A stretch of DNA of 33,956 bases from Syntrophaceae bacterium UBA1411. Its GTDB lineage: Bacteria > Desulfobacterota > Syntrophia > Syntrophales > Smithellaceae. The notes below the pieces were generated by a model. The model searched no databases. It was not told where the DNA came from and saw only the letters and a list, made by a program, of their open reading frames with translations. Shown one piece after another: positions 15,222-23,127 of this stretch (the first letter of the stretch is position 1; every line of letters starts with the position of its first letter). Where the stretch lies: positions 11,284 through 45,239 of the forward strand of contig DBPV01000069.1 in NCBI GenBank assembly GCA_002304995.1, given 5' to 3'. The position numbers were made by a program, and so were the translations under genes.

Positions 15222-16961
15222 CTAACTTAAAACAACCGCGTCCTTCACTTTCAACTGGATATCCGTAGAGCCGTTCCAATAATTGATCTGCGGAGAAAAA
15301 ACAACATCCAGCTTGGCGTTGTTGACGGCGCCGAGGTATTTGCCCATGCCGAACCAGATGGCGTTTACGGAAGCGCCCTCTGAAGTCAGGCGCATTTTGA
15401 GATGATTGTTGCCGACCACCACGGGGCCTGCGGCCTTGATGTTTCTCGCGCACAGGACCGGTTCGGGATTTTCACAGCCGAAAGGCGCGAGCAGAGTGAT
15501 CTGCCGGATCAGGTCGTAGCTGATGTCTTCCAGATGGCATTCCGCATCGATCAGGGTGTGGGACACCATATCGGAGGACTGCACGGAATTGCGGATGATT
15601 TCATCCATCATGCCGGCAAATTCATCGATGTCGTCTTCCTTGATCGATATGCCCGCCGCCCGGTAATGGCCGCCGTAAGACAGCAGCAGGGGCGCGCACT
15701 GCTGCAGGCCTTTGTGGATATTGAACTCGGACACGCTGCGCCCCGAACCCTTGCCGATGCCGTCTTTGAGGCTGATGACGAACGTCGGGCGGCTGAACAG
15801 GTCCACCAGGCGCGAGGCCACGATCCCCACGACGCCGGGATGCCATTTGTCGGAGGAGAAGACCAGGGCGTTCATTTTTTCCAGATCGGGATTGGAGCCC
15901 AGACCAGCGAGGATTTCATTGAGGATGTCCTTTTCCATGGCCTGGCGCCGGCGGTTGTGCAAATCCAGTTTCTCGGCCAGCGGCCGCGCCTCTTCCATGT
16001 TTTCGGCCAAAAGCAGCTCCACCGCGTCCAGGGCGGAGGCGATGCGGCCCGCGGCATTGATCCGCGGAATGAGGCAGAAGGAGGCCTTGAAGGAATCGAC
16101 GATCTGTCCGTCGATGCCGCTCGCTTCCTTGAGGGCCCGGATCCCCGGTCTTTTTCCTTCCGTGATCAGCTCCAGGCCGATTTTGGCGAAAATCCGGTTT
16201 TCGCCGACCAGGGGCGCAATATCGCCGATGGTGCCGAGCGCCACGATATCAAGATATTCTTTCAGGTTGGGATAGCGGCCGTCCTTCCAGAATCCCTCCT
16301 TGCGCAAGGTTCCCCGCAGCGCAATGAGAAAGTTGAAGGCGATGCCGACGCCGGCCAGGTGCTTGAAAGGATATGCGCAGTCGGACCGGTTCGGATTGAT
16401 GCAGGCTGCCGTGTCGGGCAGCTCGTCCGCGATTTCATGATGGTCCAGCACGATGGTGTCGATGCCCTGCGACCGGGCATAGGCGATTTGCTCGATGTCG
16501 GAGACGCCGCAGTCCACGGTAATGATCAGTTTGACGTTGCGTTTTTTAAACCGGTCGATCACCGGAAGCTTCAAACCGTAGCCTTCCTGGACGCGGTCGG
16601 GAATGTAGTAGGAGACGCGATCCGTCAGCTCCTTGATGAACTTGTACAGCACCACCACGGAAGTGATCCCGTCGGCGTCGTAATCGCCGTAAACAACGAT
16701 GTCTTCGCCGGCCAGGATCGCCCGGATGAGGCGGTTCACCCCTGTCTTCATATCCTGCATCAGAAAGGGGCTGTGCAGATCGTTGAGCGAGGGATGAAGA
16801 TAGCGGTGCGCATCTTCCAGACTTCTGACGTGCCGGTTTAAGATCAAATGCGAAATGATCCGGTGGATACCGAATTCCTTGACGAGCGTCTCTTTAATAT
16901 CCTGATGGCCGGCGTCCTTCATTTTCCACTGGGTGACCGGCAGGTGTCCTTCTTCCGTCAT
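15222..16961 (-). CDS. recJ: Single-stranded-DNA-specific exonuclease RecJ
   Basis: RecJ degrades single-stranded DNA 5' to 3' in recombination and mismatch repair. The 579-residue length is normal. DHH-family motifs are DYDADG at 93-98, TVDCG near 148-152 and LDHHE at 172-176. The DHHA1 domain contains SSDKWHPGVVGIVASRL and the GSGRS and SYGGHYRAAG motifs. A C-terminal OB-fold region completes it. It starts from ATG 16961 behind a strong promoter. The gene is divergent from the DUF4911-like gene. Confidence 0.95.
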   Translation of the reverse strand: MTEEGHLPVTQWKMKDAGHQDIKETLVKEFGIHRIISHLILNRHVRSLEDAHRYLHPSLNDLHSPFLMQDMKTGVNRLIRAILAGEDIVVYGDYDADGITSVVVLYKFIKELTDRVSYYIPDRVQEGYGLKLPVIDRFKKRNVKLIITVDCGVSDIEQIAYARSQGIDTIVLDHHEIADELPDTAACINPNRSDCAYPFKHLAGVGIAFNFLIALRGTLRKEGFWKDGRYPNLKEYLDIVALGTIGDIAPLVGENRIFAKIGLELITEGKRPGIRALKEASGIDGQIVDSFKASFCLIPRINAAGRIASALDAVELLLAENMEEARPLAEKLDLHNRRRQAMEKDILNEILAGLGSNPDLEKMNALVFSSDKWHPGVVGIVASRLVDLFSRPTFVISLKDGIGKGSGRSVSEFNIHKGLQQCAPLLLSYGGHYRAAGISIKEDDIDEFAGMMDEIIRNSVQSSDMVSHTLIDAECHLEDISYDLIRQITLLAPFGCENPEPVLCARNIKAAGPVVVGNNHLKMRLTSEGASVNAIWFGMGKYLGAVNNAKLDVVFSPQINYWNGSTDIQLKVKDAVVLS

Positions 16962-16994
16962 GTCATCTTCTTTAAATCGTTTTTTAGCCTGATC

Positions 16995-17022
16995 ATCATA
17001 ACAGCGACAAATCCTATGTCAA
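16995..17022 (-). promoter_or_regulatory. Promoter of recJ
   Basis: The minus strand shows a perfect TTGACA (17017-17022), a 16-base spacer and TATGAT (16995-17000), about 34 bases before ATG 16961. Confidence 0.65.
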
Positions 17023-17079
17023 GTCTTCATTGATCGCCTTGATCTTTAAAACAATAAATGATAGTTCCAAAGGCAAGCG

Positions 17080-17313
17080 ATGATCCGAAAATGGTTTAGA
17101 ATAAACACAAGCGATATTGCGCTTGTTCAGTTTCTGCTCGAGGGATACGAGGGGTCAGCCACGATCTCGACGCTGGACCCCCGGGCGGCTATCCTCCAGG
17201 TTCTGATCATGCCGGACTTTACCGGGGAAATGGAAAGCGTTCTTGACCACCTGAAGCGCCGCTTCGATCTTCAGGAAATTCCTGCTTTCTGCGAGCGGAC
17301 AATCTTATGTTGA
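17080..17313 (+). CDS. DUF4911-like small protein
   Basis: A 77-residue soluble protein resembling the DUF4911 family, with IALVQFLLEGYEG near residues 13-25 and a middle strand-rich segment ending VLIMPDF. The family has no assigned function that I know of. ATG 17080 follows an AAAGG. The stop TGA (17311-17313) overlaps an in-frame ATG of the next gene (17313), indicating translational coupling. Confidence 0.65.
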   Translation: MIRKWFRINTSDIALVQFLLEGYEGSATISTLDPRAAILQVLIMPDFTGEMESVLDHLKRRFDLQEIPAFCERTILC

Positions 17314-18095
17314 TGCTGACCCATACCTATTTGCTGCAGCAGGTCATCGCTGCGTCGGGCATCCGGCAGGCGGATCCCGATATCTACATCTACAATATCG
17401 CTCCGGACCTGCTCACCATCCATCCGGACATCCAGGCCGGCCAGACCCATTCCATCGACCGGTTCATCGTCGCCCCCGACGAACACCGGCGCACCGCCTA
17501 CATCATGTTTCATTTGCTGGTGGACGATCTGGCCCACTACGGAAAAATATCGCTCACCTGTGAAGAGGGCTTTAATCCCCATTCGGCCGGCTACACCTAT
17601 CTGAAGGGGCGCCGCCTGATCGGTTCTCTTCTGGAGTTGCACAAAATCATCGGCCGGGATATTTCCTACAACGAAGCGGCTTACCGCTCCCATCTGATTA
17701 TTGAAATGATTTACGACCTCATCATCAGACTGCACATCCATGCCGACCGTTCCATGGAAGTCCTGGAGGAGGCGATTCATTTTACATTGGAGCGCCGGCG
17801 CAGCCAATTTTGCGACGACATCGCCTGGCTTTACGGCATTGAAAAAGACGCTGCCGCTGACGTCTTAAAAAATGCGGTTTCCTATATCACTCGGGAAAGA
17901 ATGGAAAGAATCATGAATATTGAAGGCCGAATTCGTCTTTTTACGGAAAAATTCGGCCTTCGTAATGATAATGTCCTGTTTGCCGAAACGATTGCCGGCC
18001 TGTTCCGGGATGCCCTGAGCTCGATTGAAGACGAGGATTTTCTTCAAGAGACCGCCGCGACCATCCGCAACGCCGGCTGGCTTCCGACACTTTAG
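17307..18095 (+). CDS. Hypothetical protein, His/Asp-rich N-terminus
   Basis: I do not recognise this 262-residue protein with confidence. The N-terminal half is rich in potential metal ligands: LTHTYLL at the start, YNIAPDLLTIHPDI near 28-41, HSIDRF, and FHLLVDDLAHYG near 67-78. This spacing recalls zinc-dependent phospholipase C-type or HD-like helical proteins, but that is only a resemblance. No signal peptide or membrane helix is evident. ATG 17307 and ATG 17313 are both possible starts; the latter overlaps the upstream stop. Its 3' end overlaps rpmB by 4 bases on the opposite strand. A perfect 12-bp inverted repeat lies within the coding sequence (17922-17961). Confidence 0.6.
   Translation: MLMLTHTYLLQQVIAASGIRQADPDIYIYNIAPDLLTIHPDIQAGQTHSIDRFIVAPDEHRRTAYIMFHLLVDDLAHYGKISLTCEEGFNPHSAGYTYLKGRRLIGSLLELHKIIGRDISYNEAAYRSHLIIEMIYDLIIRLHIHADRSMEVLEEAIHFTLERRRSQFCDDIAWLYGIEKDAAADVLKNAVSYITRERMERIMNIEGRIRLFTEKFGLRNDNVLFAETIAGLFRDALSSIEDEDFLQETAATIRNAGWLPTL
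17922..17961. repeat. Perfect 12-bp inverted repeat inside a coding sequence
   Basis: GAAGGCCGAATT (17922-17933) is exactly repeated in inverse at 17950-17961, separated by 16 bases that themselves contain CGT/ACG. It lies near codon 206-219 of the hypothetical gene and codes for part of an amphipathic segment. Confidence 0.75.
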
Positions 18096-18289
18096 ACGGC
18101 TTTTTTCACAAAGCCGGAGCGAATGCAGCGCGTACAGGCCTTGACTCTCTTGACCGCGCCCGTCTTTTCGTCAACACAACGTAATTTTTGCAGATTCGGA
18201 CGCCAGACCACCTTTGATTTGTTGTTGGCATGGCTGACATTGTTGCCGATGGCCGGCTTCTTGCCGCATATTTCACAGATACGAGACAT
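18092..18289 (-). CDS. rpmB: 50S ribosomal protein L28
   Basis: A 65-residue ribosomal protein of the large subunit. It opens MSRICEICGKKP and has the L28 core NNVSHANNKSKVVWRPNLQ. Two CxxC pairs (CEIC at 5-8 and CTRC near 52-55) mark it as the zinc-binding C+ form. ATG 18289 follows a strong GGGAGGAG. A possible own promoter lies in the 135-base gap to phosphofructokinase. Confidence 0.95.
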   Translation of the reverse strand: MSRICEICGKKPAIGNNVSHANNKSKVVWRPNLQKLRCVDEKTGAVKRVKACTRCIRSGFVKKAV

Positions 18290-18318
18290 GATTGAACTCC
18301 TCCCAAAAAAGTCTGTGG

Positions 18319-18347
18319 TTTCTAAGCCAAAACAGTTTATTTTGCAA
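18319..18347 (-). promoter_or_regulatory. Possible promoter of rpmB
   Basis: The minus strand shows TTGCAA (18342-18347), a 17-base spacer and TAGAAA (18319-18324), about 30 bases before ATG 18289. Both boxes are imperfect. Confidence 0.35.
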
Positions 18348-18424
18348 GCATTTTTTACAGAAAAAGCATAAATATTTTTCTGTCTTGTCTCTGTTCCGGC
18401 CGTCCGCGGGAAATCTGCCGGTTC

Positions 18425-19726
18425 CTAGCGATTTCTCATCTGGGCCGGCTGGCCCGTCATTTCCAGAACCCGAAGCCAGGGGTTGCCCTGCGGATCGATC
18501 TTCTTTCCGGACGTCGCCGCTGACAGCGGCAGATGAACATAATCATTTTTCCTAAGCGCCACCAGCAGGTCCGTCTTTCCCGCCATGGCGGCGTGAACGG
18601 AGTATTGACCCAGCGAACTGCAGTAAATGCTGTCCGAGGCGTTGGCGGGAACGGAACGGATCATGTAGCTTGGTTCGATGTACTTTAAATTGATTTCGAG
18701 ATGGTTCTCGCGGAAATGACGCTCAATGGCGTTTTTCAGAAACAAACCGATGTCGTGCAGCCGGATGTTGCCCGACGCGTCTGTTTTTTGCGCGTCATTT
18801 TCTTTTTTCATGAGTTCCTGGCCGGCTCCTTCGGCCACCAGGATCACTGCATGTCCCCGCGCCCGGATGCGGTCTTCCAGGCACCGCAAAAAACCTCTGT
18901 CTCCCTCAAGATCGAACGGCACTTCGGGAATCAGCACGAAATTGGCGTCGCCTTGGGCGAGGGCAGCCGTGGCGGTGATGTAGCCGGACAATCGTCCCAT
19001 GATTTTCACCAGACCGACGCCGTTGAAGGCGCCTTTGGCTTCCACATGGGCGCTCCGCACGGCTTCCACTGTTTTTTCGATGGCCGTGTCAAACCCGAAA
19101 GATTTCTCGATCAGGCCCAGATCGTTGTCTATGGTCTTGGGAATGCCGATGACGGCAATGGAGGCCTTTCTGCGGGTTATTTCCGCCGTCAGCTTTTCCG
19201 CCGCGCGCATTGTCCCGTCTCCCCCCACGCAAAACAGAATATTGATTTTTTGCGCTTCCAGATAATCGACCATCACCGACGCCTCCTGCGGTCCGCGGGA
19301 GGTGGAAAGAATGCTGCCGCCGATATGGGTGATGTCCTTGACGTAATCCGGCGTCAGACGAACAGGGATTTCGCCATAGGCCGGATTCAGTCCGCGCAGG
19401 CCGTAACGGATGCCCAGAATCTCCCGGACGCCGTAACGGTAAAAAAGCGTCATGGTGACGGAACGGATGACATCGTTGATTCCCGGGCACAAGCCGCCGC
19501 AGGTCACAAGGGCCGCCCGGGTTCGGGCGGGATCGAAAAAAATCTTCCTGCGGGGTCCGGCCAGTTCAACGGTTAAAAGGCGGCCGTCTTCGTCCTTGAC
19601 GGCGTCGAAATCGTCCAGACGGTTGTAAAACAAAACCCGCTCGTCATCCGACGTGAAAAGGCCGGTGTTGAGCGGAGAATTGATCAGACACGGACCCAGA
19701 CTGGCAATGCTGAAATCGGTTTTCAT
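18425..19726 (-). CDS. 6-phosphofructokinase (ATP type predicted)
   Basis: It phosphorylates fructose 6-phosphate in glycolysis. The 433-residue protein is of the longer PFK group, with TCGGLCPGINDVIRS near 74-88, RYGLRGLNP, GGDGT near 167-171 and GIPKTIDND near 193-201. The Gly in GGDGT points to ATP rather than pyrophosphate, where Asp is usual. The Lys in PKTIDND is shared by PPi enzymes and by plant and trypanosome ATP enzymes, so donor choice is not fully settled. ATG 19726 is four bases after the preceding gene's stop, and its AAAGGA lies in that gene's end. It closes the purM-purN-FAD protein operon. Confidence 0.9.
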   Translation of the reverse strand: MKTDFSIASLGPCLINSPLNTGLFTSDDERVLFYNRLDDFDAVKDEDGRLLTVELAGPRRKIFFDPARTRAALVTCGGLCPGINDVIRSVTMTLFYRYGVREILGIRYGLRGLNPAYGEIPVRLTPDYVKDITHIGGSILSTSRGPQEASVMVDYLEAQKINILFCVGGDGTMRAAEKLTAEITRRKASIAVIGIPKTIDNDLGLIEKSFGFDTAIEKTVEAVRSAHVEAKGAFNGVGLVKIMGRLSGYITATAALAQGDANFVLIPEVPFDLEGDRGFLRCLEDRIRARGHAVILVAEGAGQELMKKENDAQKTDASGNIRLHDIGLFLKNAIERHFRENHLEINLKYIEPSYMIRSVPANASDSIYCSSLGQYSVHAAMAGKTDLLVALRKNDYVHLPLSAATSGKKIDPQGNPWLRVLEMTGQPAQMRNR

Positions 19727-19729
19727 TTT

Positions 19730-21178
19730 TTATGTCCTTTTCTCTATCACCTGCAACGCCGCAGTGCGGCCGGAAATCAACTCCGCGTCGAAACCCGCGT
19801 CCGTCAGCAGCGACGTTCCGGTGAGAAAAACATTGTCGAAGCGCGTCCTATGGCTTTTTGCGGCAAAGGAGGTGAAAAAGGCGTTGCGGACGGAATATCT
19901 CGGGCTCAGCACCTTCCGGTATTCCAGTGAAAGCGCGACGGAGGCGTCGATATCCGCAAGTTCGGTATTCTCCTTGAGGAAGGGGAGAAATCCCTCCAGT
20001 CTCTCCAGGACGGCCCCCGCCTGTTTCGTAAGCGCCTCGGGCGTCCATTGGTCGGCGCGGTCGGGAAGATAAACGGTGGCTGTGACGGGCAGCGCGGCCC
20101 GGTCGATGCGGCGTTCAACTTCCGGAAAACCGGTTTCCAGAATGATCAGGTTGTCGTCGTAGAGGTCTCTGGCCAGGTCCGGAACCACGGCAATGTGGCG
20201 GGCCGTTTCCTGGGGCAGGCCTTTTTGCGCCACCCCCAGAAAAATCGTAAACGGATAGTAAAGAACTTTCGCCGGACGGCGGCGGTCGGAAAAATTAAGA
20301 TACTTGTGCTTGCCCCGCAGCAGGCCGAGTTTGTCGGACTTGGTGCTGATGATGAGCCGGCGTCCCGACATCCGCATCGCCGCCTGGTCCGGTGTCCGGA
20401 GGTCAACTTCGATTTCCCGGCCGTGCGTGATGGCGGTGATGGGGTGGCGGCTGAGATACAGCCCCTGATGGCGCTCGAGCTTTTCGATGAGCGCATTGAA
20501 CAAAAACTGCTTTCCCTGCGTAAAACAGGAAACGCCGCGCAGGGGCGCACAGTACTGATATGCGGAAGCAAAGGAAAACAAATCGTCGTGATTGAAGCCC
20601 ACCAGCGCCTGCAGCGCCTCCCAGGCTTTTTCGAGGGCGGCATGGTTCGACAGCAGTTTGTCAAATCGGGCCGCCCCGAACTTGTAACGGAAAATATGCG
20701 GAAATATTTTCAGATAAGCGCCGTATTCCCGAAGCGACTGCGGCTGGAGCTGCGGATGGCCGGCAAGCCAGTCCTGAAAAACCGCGGCGGCATCCTGGGC
20801 CATGCCGTAGTACTCACGGATGCCGCCCTCCAGGTCCGGAAATTCCCGGACCAGTTCGGCAAGGAGCGATTCCGCATTGTTGTAAAAGTCGATGCGGTGT
20901 TCGGGAAGAATGATTTGAAAGGCGCATTCCAAAGAGGAAGTGAAGTTCTCCGGCAGCGCAATGTCCATCTCCGCCAGCAGGCGCCCGCCCGCCTCGCCTG
21001 GCCCGAGACCCGTGAGCGGCGCCGGATCGATGTTGAAGACAAAATCTCCGATCAGCTGCAATCCGCCCAGACCGCTTTCCGCGATGAGCAGCGTCGAGAG
21101 GCCGTTGTGGCCGGCATACGCGGCAGCGACGTGCGAGGCCAGATCATCTCCGATGACAATCAGATCATACATGGGCAA
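19730..21178 (-). CDS. FAD/NAD(P)-binding oxidoreductase-like protein
   Basis: A protein of about 482 residues with an N-terminal Rossmann strand (YDLIVIGDD, then AAAYAGHNG) and a C-terminal NVFLTGTSLLTDAGFDAELISGRTAALQV segment. The C-terminal motif is what closes the FAD site in phytoene desaturase/amine oxidase-like flavoproteins. The dinucleotide loop is GDDLAS instead of GxGxxG, so cofactor binding is not certain. A TTG at 21178 lies 7 bases after GGAGG, and an ATG at 21172 lies 13 bases after it; I use the TTG. The frame stays open up to 21208 but no convincing start exists there. It sits between purN and phosphofructokinase in one operon. The substrate is unknown. Confidence 0.65.
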   Translation of the reverse strand: MPMYDLIVIGDDLASHVAAAYAGHNGLSTLLIAESGLGGLQLIGDFVFNIDPAPLTGLGPGEAGGRLLAEMDIALPENFTSSLECAFQIILPEHRIDFYNNAESLLAELVREFPDLEGGIREYYGMAQDAAAVFQDWLAGHPQLQPQSLREYGAYLKIFPHIFRYKFGAARFDKLLSNHAALEKAWEALQALVGFNHDDLFSFASAYQYCAPLRGVSCFTQGKQFLFNALIEKLERHQGLYLSRHPITAITHGREIEVDLRTPDQAAMRMSGRRLIISTKSDKLGLLRGKHKYLNFSDRRRPAKVLYYPFTIFLGVAQKGLPQETARHIAVVPDLARDLYDDNLIILETGFPEVERRIDRAALPVTATVYLPDRADQWTPEALTKQAGAVLERLEGFLPFLKENTELADIDASVALSLEYRKVLSPRYSVRNAFFTSFAAKSHRTRFDNVFLTGTSLLTDAGFDAELISGRTAALQVIEKRT

Positions 21179-21214
21179 ACGGTTTCCTCCCGAACAGGCA
21201 CGATCCAACGCCTG

Positions 21215-21877
21215 TTATCCTTCCAGAGGCGGATTGTGCAGGACAGCGTCCTTATCGCCGCGGACGCCGCGAATTTCCACATGGCGGCCGTTTTTGACGA
21301 TGCGGCCTTCCGCGAAATAGCGGATGGCCTGAGGATAAATTTTGTGCTCCTCCTTCAGGATTCGGGAGGCCAGGGTATCGGCTGTATCGCCGGGAAGAAC
21401 CGGTACGACGGCCTGAATGATGATGGGCCCCGTATCGACGCCTTCATCGACAAAATGCACGGTGCAGCCGGAAAATTTCACGCCGTAATCCAGCGCCTTT
21501 TGCTGGACGTGTGTTCCGGGAAAAGCCGGCAGCAGGGCAGGGTGAATGTTGATGATCCGCTGGTCAAAGGTCCGCAGAAACTCGCCGCCCAGAATTCTCA
21601 TAAATCCGGCCAGAACAACGAGATCGACGCCGGCGTTCTTTAAAACGCGGATGAGCTCGCGGTCAAACGCCTCGCGACCGGAAAATTCCCGGTGATCCAG
21701 CACCGCGCAGGAAATACCGGCTTTTTCGGCCCGGACAAGCCCATAGGCTTCAGGGGCGTTGCTCACCACGATGGAAATCCGCGCGCTGAGCGCCCCTTTT
21801 TCAATGTGATTGATAATGGACTGAAGATTGGAGCCGCTGCCGGAAATCAAAACGCCCAGTTTCAGAAGATCAGACAT
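21215..21877 (-). CDS. purN: Phosphoribosylglycinamide formyltransferase
   Basis: It transfers the formyl group of 10-formyl-THF to GAR in purine synthesis, so it uses the product of fhs. The 220-residue protein has VLISGSGSNLQSII near 8-21, the catalytic Asn-His pair in INIHPALLPAFPG near 110-122, and the catalytic Asp in VDEGVDTGPII near 142-152. ATG 21877 is two bases from the purM stop, so translation is coupled. The C-terminus is slightly longer than that of E. coli PurN. Confidence 0.96.
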   Translation of the reverse strand: MSDLLKLGVLISGSGSNLQSIINHIEKGALSARISIVVSNAPEAYGLVRAEKAGISCAVLDHREFSGREAFDRELIRVLKNAGVDLVVLAGFMRILGGEFLRTFDQRIINIHPALLPAFPGTHVQQKALDYGVKFSGCTVHFVDEGVDTGPIIIQAVVPVLPGDTADTLASRILKEEHKIYPQAIRYFAEGRIVKNGRHVEIRGVRGDKDAVLHNPPLEG

Positions 21878-21879
21878 AG

Positions 21880-22956
21880 CTACAGTTCCGAAAAGCAGAC
21901 CGACGCCTGGTTCTCTTCCTTCTTTTCGATTACGCCGATCAGATAAGCTTTTTCGCCCAAGACGGTCAGGCGGTCGATAATGTCCTGCGCTTCTTTTTCG
22001 GGAACGATCATCATCATGCCGATGCCCATGTTGAAGACGCGGAACATTTCTGTTTCCTCCACGCGTCCGATATCCTGAATGACGGGAAAAATCGGCGGAA
22101 TCTCCCAGCTGTTGCGGCTAACGACGCAACGGCAGACATCCGGAATGATGCGGGGAATATTGTCGTAGAAGCCGCCGCCGGTAATGTGCACCAGACCCTT
22201 GACGGTAAAACTTTTGAAAACGTTCAAAAGCGACTTCACGTAAATCCGCGTAGGCTCCAGGAGTTCCAGACCGATCGTTTTTTCCAGTCCCGTCACGGTG
22301 TCGTTCAGGGAAAGCCTGCCTTTTTCCAGGAGCACTTTGCGGGCAAGCGAAAAACCATTGCTGTGCAGACCGCTGGAAGCCAGTCCGATGACGCGGTCGT
22401 TGATGCTGATCGTCGATCCGTCGATGAGCTTTTCCTGCTCCACGACGCCCACGCAGAATCCGGCCAGATCGTAGTCTCCGGCCTGGTAGAAACCGGGCAT
22501 TTCCGCCGTTTCTCCCCCCAGCAGGGTACAGCCGGCCTGCCGGCAGCCGTTGACGATGCCGTCCACGATTTGAACGCTTTTTTCCAGTTCGATTTTGCCC
22601 GTGGCCAGATAGTCCAGAAAGAACAGGGGCTCCGCCCCCTGAACGACGACATCGTTGACCGACATGGCCACCAGGTCGATGCCGATGGTGTCGTGTTTAT
22701 CCATCGACTGAGCGATTCTCAGCTTTGTGCCCACACCGTCGGTGGAGGAAACGAGAACCGGATTTTTCATCTTGGCCGTATCGAAACGAAACAGCCCGCC
22801 GAATCCGCCGATGCCGGAAATCAATTCCTTACGGGCCGTCGTCTTAATCAAAGGTTTGATGCGCTCCACGAACACATTGGCCGTATCGATGTCGACGCCT
22901 GCATCCTTGTACGTCGATTTTTCCGTATCTTCCGATTTTGCAGATTTTCTTACCAT
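21880..22956 (-). CDS. purM: Phosphoribosylformylglycinamidine cyclo-ligase
   Basis: AIR synthetase, the fifth step of purine synthesis, ATP-dependent. From ATG 22956, which follows TGGAGT, it has 358 residues, near the family norm. The frame extends further upstream without conserved sequence. Typical motifs are YKDAGVDIDTANVFVERIK, GIGGFGGLF, VSSTDGVGTKL, DLVAMSVNDV, GGETAEMPGFY and HITGGGFYDNIPR. It is the first gene of a purM-purN-FAD protein-PFK unit and is divergent from recG. Confidence 0.96.
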   Translation of the reverse strand: MVRKSAKSEDTEKSTYKDAGVDIDTANVFVERIKPLIKTTARKELISGIGGFGGLFRFDTAKMKNPVLVSSTDGVGTKLRIAQSMDKHDTIGIDLVAMSVNDVVVQGAEPLFFLDYLATGKIELEKSVQIVDGIVNGCRQAGCTLLGGETAEMPGFYQAGDYDLAGFCVGVVEQEKLIDGSTISINDRVIGLASSGLHSNGFSLARKVLLEKGRLSLNDTVTGLEKTIGLELLEPTRIYVKSLLNVFKSFTVKGLVHITGGGFYDNIPRIIPDVCRCVVSRNSWEIPPIFPVIQDIGRVEETEMFRVFNMGIGMMMIVPEKEAQDIIDRLTVLGEKAYLIGVIEKKEENQASVCFSEL

Positions 22957-23005
22957 AGGACTCCAATAATTGACGATTAGGTCTTCGCGTGAAATTTGAT
23001 GAGAT

Positions 23006-23034
23006 GCTGTAACGTAAATCATTGGCTGTGTCAA
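23006..23034 (-). promoter_or_regulatory. Possible promoter of the purMN operon
   Basis: The minus strand shows a perfect TTGACA (23029-23034) and, 17 bases on, a weak TACAGC (23006-23011), about 50 bases before ATG 22956. The poor -10 box could mean activator dependence or a different promoter. Confidence 0.35.
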
Positions 23035-23127
23035 TCGTTGACTTGCGCAAACTGCATTTATTTGTTAAAAATACCAGCAATTTCCAGAGAATCTTTCTTT
23101 TTATCCGGACCGGGACGGGAAAGCGCA

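Noticed and set aside
18098..18118. CGGCTTT/AAAGCCG hairpin at the rpmB 3' end as a bidirectional terminator
   Set aside because: The stem is short, lies inside the rpmB coding sequence, and no T tract follows on either strand.
23036..23090. Promoter for recG starting at a TTGACT
   Set aside because: No acceptable -10 box falls 16-18 bases downstream, so I did not list it.
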